Of a stretch of 64,000 nucleotides of DNA, positions 38,801-53,800 are shown piece after piece (the first letter of the stretch is position 1; every line of letters begins with the position of its first letter). The stretch spans positions 2,356,001 through 2,420,000 of the forward strand of contig NZ_JAMLFW010000001.1 of assembly GCF_024256385.1 (NCBI RefSeq), written 5' to 3'. The translations under genes were made by a program, and so were the position numbers. The notes beneath the pieces are model-generated. The model did not search any database and was not told where the DNA came from. It was given only the letters and a program-made list of their open reading frames with translations. Source of the stretch: Anatilimnocola floriformis. GTDB lineage: Bacteria > Planctomycetota > Planctomycetia > Pirellulales > Pirellulaceae.

Positions 38801-41800
38801 GCGCTTATTCGTGGATTCCACGAATTGCTACGATATTCCACTTCGCCATCACGAGGAAAGCTAACCAGCGAAGTGGTGCGAGCAGTCACGTCGCGCACGT
38901 ACACGTCGTAATTGCTGGATCTGTCCACACCCGTTGGATCGAGATCCCACGCATAGGTGTAGAAAGTAACGATGTTGCCGTTGGCGCTTATCGATGGCAG
39001 ATCAGACGAATAATTGTTCTTCGCGCCATCACCTTGCTTCTGAGTGACAAGAGTCGTGCTCCCAGTCGAAGTGAAGTTGCGCACATAAATATCGCTGGAC
39101 GAATCAAGGTCGTAGTTTTGCGAATCCAGGTTTGTCGCGACCGTGCTGAACGCGATGATGTTGCCGTTGGCATTGATGGCTGGAGTGGTGGAATTGCCGT
39201 TGGCAGCCACCGGTGAGGCAGCCGTTCCCGTCGCGCTCACCAGCCTGGTGTCACCCGTGCCGGAGGTGTTGCGGGCATAGATGTAGCTCCTCCCGGCTAC
39301 GTTGGCGGCGGTCACCAGGTTGGTGGCTTGGCTCACCCACGCGACGACGGTGCCGTCGTCACTCATCACCATCGCCGTGACGGCCTGATTTCCCTTCACC
39401 GTTCCAGCGCTATTCACGGACATCAATCGGGTGGCATTCGCGGTGATGTCTCGGACATAAACGTCGGTAAGCGCGTCGGTATCGAGCGTATGACTGGGGC
39501 GGTTGGTTGTGAAAGCGACTATGTTCCCATTGGCGCTGACCGTGACGTTGCCCAAGTCACTGCCGGCGATGTTGTCGCTGCCGTCGCTCTTGAGGCTGAC
39601 CAGCGTTGTGGTCCGGTTTACGATGTTGCGGGCATAGATATCGATGGTCGAATCGGTGTCCTTGCCCGAAGCGTCAAGATTGGAGGCATTTGTGCGGAAG
39701 ACGACCACTCGGCCGTCCGCACTGATTACGGGATCAAACGATGCCGCATTCCCCTTGGCTGCCTGATCGCTGGTGATGCTCACGAGCGTCGTGGTTCCCC
39801 CCGCCACATTGCGGACATAGACGTCCGTGGCAGTGTCCGTATCCAGTGCATGCAAGCTCGTGCCATCGTTGACAAACGCCACATAGTTGCCGTCCGCACT
39901 GATCACAGGGTCGGTGGAATTTCCATTGCTGCCGGTGCTGATCCACGTCAGCGTGTTCAACACGCGATCTCGTAGGTAAACATCGATCTTGTCATTGCCG
40001 TCCAATGAATCAAGCTGATCCCGCGTCGTGAATACAAAATAACGCCCGTCAGCGCTTAATTGCCGCTTTCGTTGCTCGGTCGAAAAATCCTCGCCCTGGT
40101 AGGGCAAGAGTGGTAAGACCGTGTTCAACGACATTTGGGTGAAGGGGATTGCCCGCGTCGTGTTGGTCGAAGAAGTAGAACTCAGGCCGGAAGGCGTCAT
40201 ATCCCGCACGATGGCCGCCTTGATTCCCGTGCCGACCGCGGGCGAGCGCAGATTTCCCGCTTCGCTCGTGAAGCCGATCACGAGCCCGCTGCCGCTCATC
40301 ACCGGGTAATCCGAGTTATCGGAGCCACTCGCCGACTCGTTGTCCGTCACGCTCACGAGCGTCGTGGATTGATCGCTGATCCGCCGAACATAAATATCGA
40401 GCTTGGTGGTCGTATCGCGCGCGTCCCCATTGGTTGCGGAGCTGGAAAACGCCACGAGATTTCCATCCGCACTAATAGCTGGCCGCTGCTCAGCCCCCGT
40501 CAGTCGGGTCGAATCATCGTCGCGGATACTGACCAGTTGCGTCTTGCCCGTCGACGACTGCCACAGATAGACATCCGAGTCAGTGCTAGTGTCTTTCGCC
40601 GACAGGTTCGAGGCCGTGCTGGAGAATGCGATCGACGATCCGTCATTGCTCATCACGGGCTCGCTGGCCTGACTGCTCGCATCATCGGTCCCGGTTTCGT
40701 TGATGCTCACCAATCGCGTCGTGCCAGCAGACACATTGCGCACAAAGACATCGGTAGCGGTGTCAGTATCGAAACTGTGCAAGTTCGTTGCGGCCGATAC
40801 GAAAGCGATGATGTTGCCATCCGCGCTCAGCACCGGATCATTGGACAACCCGTTTCCTTTCACGCCTCCGCTGCTAATGCTGACGAGCGTAGTCGTATTG
40901 GTTATCAGGTTGCGTACGTAGACGTCGCGAATCGAGTCCGTGTCGGCCGTGTCCAGATTGGTCGCCGTGCTCTCGAACGCGATCACTTTTCCGTTCTCGC
41001 TAATGACAGGATTTTGAGCTTCTCCGTTTGCGTCTCCGCCGTCATTGCGAACACTCACCAGTGAGGTCGTATTGTTGACCAGGTCGCGCACATAGACGTC
41101 GTAATCGGTACTCGTGTCGCGCAAATCAAGATTCGTTGACGTTGACTCAAACGCCACCGCCGTACCATCAGCGCTAATCACCGGGTTGGTGGAATAGCCG
41201 TTTGCGGCCACGTTGCTTGCGTTCACACTGACCAGGGTTGTGGTATTTGCAGAGATATTCTTGACATAGATGTGGTAGCCGCCATACGGAGCCCGCGATT
41301 CAAGGGAGGAGTAGCTGGAGAAGGCCACCAGGTTGCCGTCAGCACTGATCGACGGCACCCCCAAGCTGCCATCGGCAGAGACGCCGCCACCCTGCGGGAC
41401 CGAGACCATTCTTAGCTGACTGGTCTGCCGGTCGTACCAATAGATGTCCTCGGCCGCATTCGTATCGACCGCCGAGAGCAGCTTGTCCTTGGAGACGAAC
41501 ACGGCATACCTGCCGTCGTTGGCATTCCCCGGGTTGCGGTTGAGCACGATCGAAGTGGCGCTCACCAGCGGATCACTAATTGGAGTTGCCGCGGCGGTGA
41601 TGGTACCCACCGGAGTGATGGTGGAAGTGGTGGTCACCCAGGGATTGGATGTTGTCGACACTTCACGCACAAACTGGTCGAACGGCAGCTGAGGTGACAG
41701 ATTCGCGAATTGATACTCGCCGTTAGCGTCAGTCCAGGTCCGCGGCTCACCTTCATCCCAAATTCCGTTGGCGTTGTAGTCGACGATGAGCATCCGGCCT

Positions 41801-44800
41801 TCAATGCCGGGCTCGGCACTGTTCCGCACCCGATTCCAATTCAGGTCATTATAGTTCACTCCGGTGACCGACTCCTGGCCGAAGTCGACATTGATGTAGC
41901 GCGAGGCGCTGCGGCCGGCGGAATCCGTCGCAGTCACTTGCAGATTGGCGGAGCCGATATAGCCATTGAGTGGATAGACAGTCAACGCATTATTGAGGAT
42001 CGAGGTCGCAATTCCCTTGCTGTCCGAGAGCGGCGGAACGGCAGTCGAAACGGTCGGTTGACCACGCTTGTAATCGTTTGTGGTGCCTGTAGTGTCTCCC
42101 AACGTCGCCGTCCGGCCGAACGAGCTTTGATCGGCGACGCTCGTTCCCGAGATCGTATTGGCTTCGAACGTATAGTACGCGCGCAACGTTGAATCGGGGG
42201 TCACTCGCTTGTTGCGGTTGTCGCTTAGCTGCTGCAGTGTGCGGGCCGCGCTCCAAACCCGGAATTCATCGAGCTCACCGGCGAATGACGCAGTGTTGCT
42301 GTAGATGTAAGCGGCGGCGGTGCTGTTGTAGCTGTGATCCTGTCCCACGACGAAGTCGCCCAGGTTGAGAGTGCCTCCCGTCAACGCGCCGAGGTCCGAA
42401 GGTAGAGAAACTCCATCCAAAACGATCTGGTATTCGCCAGCGCTGCCAGTTTCCTTGCGCACCACCGCGATGTGGTGCCATTGTCCGTCCGCGATGACCT
42501 TGCCTGGGTAGAACTTGCGGATGCCGCCGCCGACATTCAGATTGATGGTGGGCGCATTGTCGGGCCAGGAGAGCGTGAAATAGTTGGCGCCAGTCGTGGT
42601 CGAGCCATCGAAGATGGTCTGGGCAGCGCTCGAGCTGGTGCGGAAGAATGTCTCGACCGTCAGATCGGTCCAATTCACCGCAGCGGTCGGAATCGTCAGC
42701 ACCTGACTCGTGAACTTCAGCGACTGTCTCTGATCCTCCAGTAGCGGAGCTGTCTGGTCGCTGGTGACGGTGTACTGCTGGTTCAGATCGTAGGTATAAA
42801 CAACTCCGTTATTCTCATACTTCGACTCATAGTCCGCTTCACCGGTCGACCGTTGCTCGGAGACATATTTCAGAGGCGATCCGATCGCCATGAAACCGTC
42901 GGCAAGCACAACTCCCTCGCCAAAATAATCCGGGTAAGCCGGATCGGGGTTCTCGATCGACTGCAGAATCGCTGGCGAACTGGCACTCAGGTCGTAAAGA
43001 TAGGCGCGCCCCCCCTCGTTCGCGCCCATGTCGCTGCGCGGTGCGCCGATGAGCAGTTGATCTCCTGACACGGACAAACTCTCGCCAAAATAATCGCCAG
43101 CGGCCGGAGCGGGGTTCGCAATGGAGAACTTCGGCGTCGTGGGAGTTGTCGACAGCAGGTCATAAACGTGCACGCTACCAGCTGACGACAAACCGTTGAC
43201 GGTAGCAGTCCGATCACCCACGACCAGATAGCGCTCCGACATGTCCAGGGCCTGACCGAAAGCGGACGTGCTGGTCCCGGCAATGGTTGTCAAGGGCGTC
43301 GCAAGCGGGGTGTTGGTGTCATAAAGGTAGACCGCTCCTCGCACGCTTCCGATCGTCACGTTCGGTGACGAGATTGCGATCCTCGAGCCTTCCATGGCGA
43401 TGGCGATCGCAAAGTTAGTGCCGCTAGGAGTGGGGTTATTGAATGTGCGGATGGGGATCGACGGCGTCGTCGACTGGAGATCGTACAGATAGGCGAGGCC
43501 TGCGTTCGTGCCCAGCGTGTCGTCGTAGGGAGATCCCACGACAACATAACGCCCATTGGTGGCCACGCTAGTGGCGAATTGCTCGCCCTCGACGGGGCTC
43601 GGATTCGGGATGGTGAGTTGGAGAGTGGGGGTGGTTGTAGCCAAGTTATAGACAAATGCCTGTCCGGCTCCGCTCACACCGTTCGGATCATCCTCGGGCG
43701 CGCCGATCACTAGTTGATCGTCGACTAGCGCAATGGCCCGGCCAAACCTGTCCGAGAAATCCGGAGTCGGACTATTGATAGCCCTCGGCACATTTGGCGT
43801 GGCCGACAGACGGTCATACACGTAAACGATGCCAGCATTCCAATTCCATTCGGCCACGACCAGGTACTTGTCGTTGGCCGCCAGGATATCGCCGAAATTG
43901 GCGTAATTACCCTTGTTGGGCGCGTTGATCACACCGGTTACGAGCGGCAGAAGCGTTGACGAATCCTTATCTCGCAAATAATCGACCCGCGGCGTCCCAG
44001 TCGCGGCAGCGGTTACCTGCAAATCACTGAGATGACCGGCGAACTCCGCAGCCAGGCTGCCACTCGCGAAGACCTTGCGGGCATCGTTGTTCAACGGGTT
44101 ATCGCGCAGATCGAGCGCCGCCAAACCGGTCGCCGGCTCGCCCGAGACGCGCACCAGTCGCACGCCATCCGCGGCAACGATGCCGTCGGCATTGTTGCCG
44201 AGCTTGACGGTCAGTTGTCCCAATGTCTGACCGACCGTGATGGCCGGCGTGTAAGCGCCGAGCTTTTCCCACTTCACACCGCCGAGCGTGCCGCCGCTTG
44301 GAGCGAATCGCTGGTTTTTAGCGATCGTCGCCGAGGCCGCAGCCGACCAACCGCCGGTGGAGTTTTGCGCCTGCGAAATGCTCTCCACTACATAGGAAGC
44401 GTTGTAGGCGCGCGTCTCATGCTCCGGCCAGGTCACCCAGACTTCGTAATTGCCGGCCAGCAGATCGTTGAATGTCCACTCCGCCACCGCCGTGACAGCG
44501 TTGCCCGCGCCCACGCCACCCGTGAAGCGATAGTCCTCGTGGAACGTCGTGTTGACCGGATTGACGTTGCTTTGCCACGGATTGGCCGCGGCAGCTAGTT
44601 CAGTACCGGACGCATTCGTTTCCCGATAACTGCTCTTTGTGAATTCATCGTTCGCATAGCCCGGCCGATCGTCATCGGCCAAACGCATGCCGGCCAGAGA
44701 TTCGAGCTCGCTAATGCGGTTGCCCGACAGGTCGAGGTACTGCAGTTGAACCAGCGTCTCCAGCGGATGCAGATCGGAGATCAACTGGTTCTCGAGGCTG

Positions 44801-47800
44801 AGCGACTGTAGATTGACGAAGGTTGTGAGCGAACCGAGGGAGCTGATGCGATTTGCGGTGGTGCCAGCCGTGGCCGCGTCGATGCTTAGCTGCTGAAGCT
44901 TGTTCAGATTTTCGAGTGCAGCGACCGAGTTGATGGGATTCCCATCGGCTGACAGCGAGCGCAGCTCGGTCAGCAGACTGAGGGGGCTGAGATCAATGAT
45001 ATTGTTGCCATCGAGCGCCAGGTAGCGGAGCTTGCCCATTCCCAGCGGCGCGCCAGCGTCTTTGGTGCGCGTACTGGTTTTCTTCGTCAGTGCGTCAATC
45101 GACGGGAGGTTGTTGTTGGCGAGGTTCAAGCTCACGAGATTGATGGCGTTTTCCAGGCCCGCGAGGCTCGCAATGCCGCGGTTGCTGGCATCCAAGTGTG
45201 TGAGGCTGGCGATTTCGCTAGCGCGGATCTCGCGCGCGAGTTTCGGCTTGTTGTCAAACCGCATCGTCATCGGAATACCGAGCGCCTTCGCAACCACCAG
45301 ACGGAGCGCGAAGTCGTCAATCACGATTTCGCGGTCGAGCTCCTTCGTCTTGAAGTTGCCCACCTCATCAGCCGTCGGAGGTTCGATGATCGAATCTGTC
45401 GCACGGTAGTCGCGGATCTCCGGTCCGCGCAGTTTCGTGCTCGGCATGGTGACCAGGATCATGTCGGAAACGAATGTATCGGTGCTGGTGTCGCCCGCAT
45501 CTTGCTTGCCGAAGAGGGCGTCCAGGTCGCCGTTACCCACCAGTACGTCGCTGCCGCTCCCGCCGCGAATCGTATCGCGATCGGGATCGGAAAATGTCGA
45601 ACGAGTCTGACCGGCCGACGGCGGGGTGAACGAGAACGTAAAGCTCCGCGCGTCGAGCTGCGCGGGATTGCCGTCGCGATAGACTCGCACGTGGTAAGTG
45701 CCGGCGTCGAGATGACGCATGTCGTACTGCGAAACGTTCTGGCGGATCAATCCGCCGTCTGCATCGTAAAGATCAAACGCGACAGCAGTGACGGCTGGCG
45801 GAATGACGTAGATCCTGGTCTGCCCGGTCAGCGTCAGCAGATCGGCCGGCGCGGTAACACCGAGCTCGCTGCCGCCCTTTGCCAGGTCGTTGGCGACGTC
45901 GATACGCAGCTGCCGCTGCGACGAATTGTCGGCGCGGGTCGCGGGGAGATCCAGCTTGAGCGTCAGCCGCATGTGACCTTGCTTCAGCGCCGCCAGCACG
46001 GCTGTCCGCAGGGCCGCATTCAGATTGCTATCGCTGAGCAGCCCGGTTGCGGTTTGAATTCGCCCGCTGCGAACTTGCGTGGAGTAGCCGCCGGCGGTCA
46101 AATCGTCAGCAGTCACGATTCCGTCCGCTTCCTCGCTGCGGAACGAAGCCAGCAGTTCCGCGCCAATGTCGGCAGCGCCGGCTAGGTTGGTGACGCGATA
46201 ACTCAGCTGCAGCTGGAATTGCGTCACCGCATTTTCCAGGATGGAACTCACCGTCTGAGAATTCGGATCGGCTGCGAGCAGATGCTTCAGCGAAGACAGA
46301 TCGAACTCGAGAATGCCGGGAGAGTTGACAGCTATTGATGTGGTTGGAGATGACGCAGCGGTTGTGGTGTCCAGGCTACCATCAGGATTGTAGCGCGCAA
46401 GGCTGAGAGCGACATTGGTTGGCGTGGCAGGTTGACCTGTCCAGCCCGCGGCGACGATCTTTCCATCCGGCTGAACCAGTAGGGACCTGATGTTTTCGTT
46501 GTAGTCGTTGGGCGTCGCAAAGAAGGTGGTCACCACGCCCGCGGTGCCAAAGGTTGAGTCGGAGGTCCCGTCCGTGTTCAAACGCGCGAGGGCAAAGTCA
46601 TAGTTGGTGCCCGTGATAATTGCGGCGCCACCGAGCAGGATTTTTCCGTCAGGTTGGAGGGCAATCGTGTCGATCGCTTCGAGTCCAGCGGCAGCCGTAT
46701 AGATGTTCTTGCGTCCGTTTGCGCTGAAGCCGTTGGCGGCTCCGCTATTGAAGATTGCCCCGCTGGGTTCAAAGGCGACTACAAACGAATCATTCTGCGC
46801 GTTGGCAACACCCGTATTCGTATATCCTGCGGCATAGATTCGTCCGCTGGTTGGATCGATTGCGATGCCAGTGGCGTGGTCATTTAAAGAACCGCTCGCA
46901 GAAGCGCGTGCCTGTCCGTTTACCCCAAAGTTGGTTATGTCCAGCACACCGCTGTCGGAAAAGCGTGCGACGACGAGGTCGTTGTTGACTGCATTGCTCA
47001 GGTTGTTAACGTCGACCGCGCCGGCGATATAGATCTTGTCGTTGTAGATCGCGATGGAGGAGGCATAGTCGTACTGATTGATTCCGGCAGTAGAACCAGT
47101 TCCGGCAACGCTATTCCCGCTCAGATTTTGACGCACCTTGCCGCCACTACCGAATGACTGATCCAGCGTGCCATCGCTCAAATAACGCAACAGCATGACA
47201 TCGGATTGGTTCGAATCCGAACTTGCTGTCGCATAGCCGGCAACCACCATTCTCCGCTGCGAATCAATGGCGATGCCCATCGCAACTTCGTTGTTGGTAT
47301 CGTTGGCGGGCGTGAGCTGTGTGGCAATTTGGCCATTCGTGCCGAAGGACGTGTCAGGTGAACCGTCCGCGTTGTAACGAAAGATAAACGAGTCATAGTC
47401 GGTGCCGTTGAGGACTTGCCCCACGACTACAATCTTGCCGTCATCCTGAATGGCGACGCCGCTCGCCGACTCGGCTCCGTTGTTGGCCCGCAGGAAATCG
47501 GTAAAACGACCTGTCTCGGCAAAACTCGTATCAAGAGATCCATCGAAATTAAATCGCGCAACAAGAATGTTTCTAGCAACGTCGTTGGCCTCTCCTGAGT
47601 ACCCAACGACGACAATCTTGCCGTCGGATTGCAATGCGGAAGCACGGATGACGTCGTGGCCCTTATTCAATAACGACGTGTAGGCCAGTACCTTGCCACC
47701 CGTTCCAAACGCCACGCCGTCACCCGCCGCTTGGGGCGAGACCGCGATCGGTTGCGTGCCGGCCGGCGAAGGAGTGATGCTCATCACATTGCCGGGCAAG

Positions 47801-50800
47801 GCGTCGCCGAGCGTGCTGAATTGGAACCAGGCCTCCGGCTGTTCGGCGGGCAAGGTGCGGACGAACTCTTCAGGCCGGCCGGTAGCGTGATCGATCAGAT
47901 AATCTCCACTGCCGGAAACGGTGTAGTTGGCGAGCGGATCGCCGAATGGAATCTGCTCCAATCGTTGCCGGCTTCCTTCCACCACATAAACCCGTCCGCT
48001 GCCGATGGCACCGGTCACCTGCGGCGCGCCGAGGATCAGGTCGTCGAGACCGTCGCCGTTGAAGTCGTTGCCATTCGTCGTCGAGATGTTTGCCAGAATT
48101 CCCGCATTGCTGGGATTTCCATCAATAACTGCGTCGGCGGAATCCAGGTAGATAATGTGGGTACCGAGTTCCGCTGGGAAATCGGCAAAATTATGAAATA
48201 TATAAACCTTGCTGGAGATAAGCGCTCCAGGTGAAAGAGGATTGCCCGCCTCGCGAATTACTTTCATTACGGCGAGGTCGGCGCGGCCATCACCGTCAAA
48301 ATCGCCAGTCGTTGGATATAGCCGAACGTCCTTACCGGACAATCCGCTCGTTTGATGCCGGATAAATCGATCGGAGCTTGTGGGGCCGCCAAATTTGATC
48401 ACCAGTTCCCAATCGACGCCATTGGTATCGGCAAAAGAGCTCCGGTAGTTCACGAAGATAGCGTCGTCATACCCGTCTTTGGTACTGCCGGAGGGACTGC
48501 CAATGTCTCCCAAGGGACGATACGCAGAATAGAACGAATTCTGCGTGAATTCTGAGGGGTTGTTTTGCGTTTCAAACACATACCCAAAGCTGCTTGCCGG
48601 CTTGCTGGTGTAAAAGTACACCTTGCGATTGGGCGCACTGCTGAATGCGATGTCGTCGCGGCCATCACCATCAAAGTCACCCGCGACCGTGGCATACTGT
48701 CCGACGAACTGCGATGCAGTTCCTGCCGGTGGAGTGATCAGCTGCGTTACTGTGGTGAAATCGCCACCAGAATAAATACGAGCACGGCCTGCCAGTATGG
48801 CGCCACCTTGTGCGTCCTCGGCAATCATCACGTCCGCGTTGGCGTTACCATCCCAATTCAAGATGGAGACGGACAATGGATTGGCCGACAACGATGAAGC
48901 GGTGTAAACGGTGACGGTCGAAGCTGCCAGCCGGCGTGGCTGTGAGGTCGTGGCAGCAGCATCCGTCGTCAACGATCCCAGCTCGCGCGGCAAGGCGTTC
49001 TTGCCGAAGATTTTGGTGAGCGTGATGGTCGTTGCATTCGTACGCTGATAGAAGACCAGGTCGTCGATGCCGTCACCGTTCAGATCACCATAGTTGTCGG
49101 CTAGTCGACCGAGAATTGTGCTCGCATTCGTCGTGTCCGAGATATTGACGATCAGATCAGCCTGATGGCTGACGCTGGTGATACCTTCGAGTGAAATGGG
49201 GCCGAAGAAGATGTACCCATAGTCGGCGTTATTCGCATTCTTCGTCTCAAAATAGAAATCATCAAACCCGTCGCCGTTGATATCGCCGATCTTGCGGCCC
49301 GACTGCAGCACCTCGGCCGCGTTGCGGCCTTCGATCGCAGCGACATCTGTGGTAGCGCCGGTGGTAGTGGTTAACGTCAGCGATTGGCGCGGCTGGCCAG
49401 AGTACGGAAGGTCAACCAAAGGGATCTTCGCAGAAGTCACAGGCGGCGCCTGGCTCACCTGCAGCGGTTGTGTCAGGATTGCCCGCGCCAGGTTAGCCGC
49501 AGAGGTTGCGGGTGCGCTGGCCAGTTGCTGCTTGAAGGTGAGTTGATAGTTACCGCCATTCGTCGCGAAGGCCGCAGGACGATCGACTTGCACCAGGATG
49601 TATTGGAAGGGGCTATTGGCAGGCGCCTGTAGATAGCCATTGTCATCATCTCGGCTTGCCGCGGATACCGAATAAATCCAGTTGATCGCAGTGCCCGCCA
49701 GAACCTCTGGATCAGTGGCGGCGGGAATGATCCAGGACTTGATCTGCGTCATCAACGCGCTGGAGTTCAGCGCAGCCGGCGCTGGATTTGCGAACACGTA
49801 ATAGTCGACCGAATCCAACTGACTGAAAGTCAAGCCTTTCACCACCGTATCGGTCGCGGGAGTTTGTCGTAGCGAAGTCAGGTCGACATCGAGGGCAGCC
49901 GCCCGCGCAGAAGAGTTGTTAGCCAGTCCATCCGGAGGAGCCTTTTTATTGGAAATCTTTACATAGCCCGCGAAATCGAAGCGATCCGGCATCAGTTGAT
50001 ACGCGCCGCCAGCTAGCCAGTCGTTACCGCTATTGCCTTCGATCTGATCGTTACCGCCACCACCACGGATGACATCGACTCCGTTGTCACCATAGATCCG
50101 ATCGTCGCCGGCGCCGCCGAACAGCCGATCGTCACCGATGCCACCACGAATGGTCAGATCGATACTGGCCCGCTGCGGACCGTCTTGCGCGGCCAGGCCC
50201 CATTCGCTCCCTTGGATCAAGTAACCCGGATCTGCATGGATTTCATCGTTGCCATCACCGCCATCCAGCACCATGTTCTCGACGCCGGCCGTCGTGACGT
50301 AGGCTACGTCCTGACGACGAATACGCCCGTTGTCGCTGCCGGTGAAGGCCGTCGTTGTAGCGACGAGTCCAAACTGCAGCGCCTCGGAATTGGGTTGCGA
50401 AATGCGCAGCGACGCACTACTTCCCACGGACAATGTCGTAAAGGTCAGACGGCCACCCTGCACGCTGGCGACGACCTGGTCGCGAACGTCCAGATTGCGG
50501 AAGATGCCGTTGAGTTGCTCTGCCAGTTGATCGAGACTGCTGTTGTTCAGCGTGCTGGCTTGGGCCAAGGCGACGGACTTAGCGACGCCGTTGATTTCCA
50601 GCGTGAATGACAGATCGTTCGTCAATTGTCCGAGCGCAACCGTATGAGCATTCACCGCTAGCGCTGCCGCGACCGGACCGCCGACGAATTGCGCGGGAGT
50701 CGAGAACTGCTCCTCCACCCAGACTTCATTGTCGTAATCCCAGACCTGGGCCGTGAACTCATACCGGTGCAACAGGCTGTTCCAACGAATGGCCATGTTG

Positions 50801-53800
50801 TCGGGCACGGCGACTTGCGACGCATCGTAATCGCCTACAAACAGCACTTGGTCGATTCCACCCTGCCCATCAAAGCGGTCGCTGTACGTCGGCACGATGG
50901 TCGCGTTCGCCGCTGCGCCCACTCGCCGCGCAGCCGCAGTCGTTTGCGGCAGGCGATCGATCAGGACTTGATAGATGTCGTCTCCTTCGCCGCCCCAAGC
51001 CAGATCGCCGGCCTGGCGATCGTAGCCGCCTGAGATCACGTCGTTCCCCATGCCGCCGAAGATCCAGTCTTCGCCCGATCCACCTTGCAGCCGATCGTTG
51101 CCGCTGCCGCCGATGATGATGTCGCGGCGATCGACAATCAGCGGATTCCCCAGGTCGACAATGCGCGCAGCGCCCGTCGCAGGCAGAGTCAACGTGCTCA
51201 CGCCGCGGAGTTCATAACTGCCAGGCCCATTGCCCGTCACTCGCACGTAGTAGTCGCCAGCAGGAAGACCGGCCAGCGACACCTGAGCTGGCGAACTGGA
51301 TGAATACGCAGTCGCCGCATCCAAAACTTTGCCGGCGCTGGTCGCCAGCACGCCGGATGAATCAGTGAGCGACAGTGTGAGCGCTGACGTCGCTTCAAAG
51401 GACTGCAGCGAGATCACCTGATCGGCAGTGCCCGTTTCCGTCAGTGTGATTTTATAGAACTGTGTGTTCGCTCCCGCCGGCAGGCCCGCGCGCACGACCT
51501 GATGCGAATCACTCGTAGAAGCATCGGGGGCTGCCCAACTGAGGCCCAACGCAAGCTGCCGATTGGTGTTGCTGTTGTTCAGCGTGCTAATCAGATTGAA
51601 TTCGATTTCATAGTTCGTCTCGATAAGGTCCGTAGAGACACGCAGGTAGTAGTCCTGACCGGTTTGCAAGCTGCTAAGGCCACTGATCACGCCGTTGGTC
51701 GCGGTCTTGAGGACCGTACCTGCGGAATTGACCAGCTGGGTAGTCATTCGATCGCTGGTCGAATTGCTGGTGATTCGAATGGAATCGGTCAACGATGGAA
51801 TCGCGCTGAATTGGAACTTGTACCAGTCTTCATCGTTCGGGCTATCGATCGTCAGACCCGTGAAAGTGGTCCAGCCGCTGATCGATTCCAACGGCCAGGC
51901 GGATGCGCGCGAACCATTGCCGCCGCTGCCAGCAGTCTGCCTCGCATCGGTAATGTCGGTCAGCAGTGGCTTACCCGAGGCGTAGATGATGTGGTCGTTG
52001 CCTTCGCCACCATCGGTCCACACGCTCTTCGTTACCGAGGCATCGACGGTGACCGTATCGTTGCCATCCAACGCGTCGATGATGATCGCGTAGAAATCAC
52101 CTTCTGGCGGCAACAGGCTCGTCAGGCCCTTGGAATCGAAGTTGCCGATGACGGCTGCGTGGCCCGCTGCACCCTCGGTTTGTGACAGCCCCAACTGATT
52201 GCGAGCTGCCAGGTTCGCCGAAGTAACCACGAGCGCCGAAGAACTGGTCAACTGCTGACTCAACCGCGTGAGGAGCAGCTTGTCGCCACTCACGCCGACC
52301 AACTTGGCGCCAACGAGCCCTTCCAGCCCAGCCGTCTTGAGCGCGGCCACAATGTCATCAACCAGGTCCAGCCGGTCCTGATTGTCAGCCGTGGCTTGCT
52401 GCGGAATGGTGACCGTAACTGGCGAAGCCCCATCCAGTATGAGTGAAAACTCGCTGCCCAGTGTCAGCTTGCCATCGGCTGGCAACGAAGCAGTGCCTTC
52501 CAAGGCCATTCCAAAGAAACGGTCGGTGGAACTCCAGTTACCATAGTCCAGGTTCAAGGCTGCTTCGGTCACACCTCCCGTTGTGCGCTTGATGAGGTGA
52601 TGCCCCTGCAACACTCCTGGCAACGTGACGTAGCTGACGTTAATCGTGTCCGCAGCATTCGTTCCGCTGTAATACCAGACTGCATCCGAACTCTTCGCGT
52701 ATTCCTTCCACTCATCCCCTGCGATGCCGCCGTCGCGGCCAATGAACAAGCTGCCGTCACGGCCATAAAGTTCATCCGGCGAACTGCTCGACGAGCCGTT
52801 GCCCATCATGAAGTCGAGGCCGTTGCCACCGTACAAACGGTCGAACCGACCAGCAGCCACGAGTACGCTGCCGAGCATACGGTTGAGGCCGGTGCTTTCG
52901 AGCGGCCACAGCGTGGCGGTTGGGTTATTGGGTGTGGGATTGAGCGGTGAGTACGAGTACAGCATCCCGTTCGGATTCGAAGTATCTGCATTGAACACGC
53001 CAAACGTGCTTCGTTCGATTTTGACAGCGTTACCAGGCGCGCTGAACGTCAGCTTGCCCGCATTCAGACCTACAACCAAACCCGATGAAGCGAGCGATGT
53101 GGCGTTGATCGTCGTTTGCACCAACGAGACTAACTGTGCGGCAGTATCAAAGGTCGAGGAAGCAGCGGCAGGGACACGCACGTTCACCACGGGCCCATTG
53201 CCGACCGTGATGTTGAACAGCAGATCGTCCCACAAACGAATCTGATCATTCCGCAGCGCGTACGTGGCAGTTAATGTCGAGCCAGCTGCCGCCGATTGAC
53301 CGTTTAAGAAACCAAGTCGCCGGGCGGAATCGGGTTCGTACGACCAAGCATAGAGCTCGTTCGTTCCCTGGCCACCCAAGACATCGTCGTTGCCGAGACC
53401 ACCGAGAATGATGTCGTGATCGGCGGCAGAATTGCCGAGCCCGGGGCCGCCATCACCCCACAACTGATCGTTCCCCGCAAAGCCGTAGAGCACGTCACTG
53501 CCGCTGCCGCCATCGATTCGATCGCGCCCGCTCGTACCGCGCAAGATGTCATTGCCAGCGCCGCCATCGAGCACGCCGACCCAGTCCGTGCCGGCCAGAT
53601 CATCCACGTTCAGCGGATACATCCAGTTGTTGCCGTCGAGCGCGAAGTAGAGTTGCGAAACGAACTGCAGTTCGTCGTTGCCACCCAAACCAGCAACTCG
53701 GATTTGCTCAACCAGCGGAGTTCCGTCCAGATCGCCCGCTGCTGCATTACTTCGCCACCGTGCGGTGATCACCCGCTCGGCGCTTGCGCCCGAGCGCATA

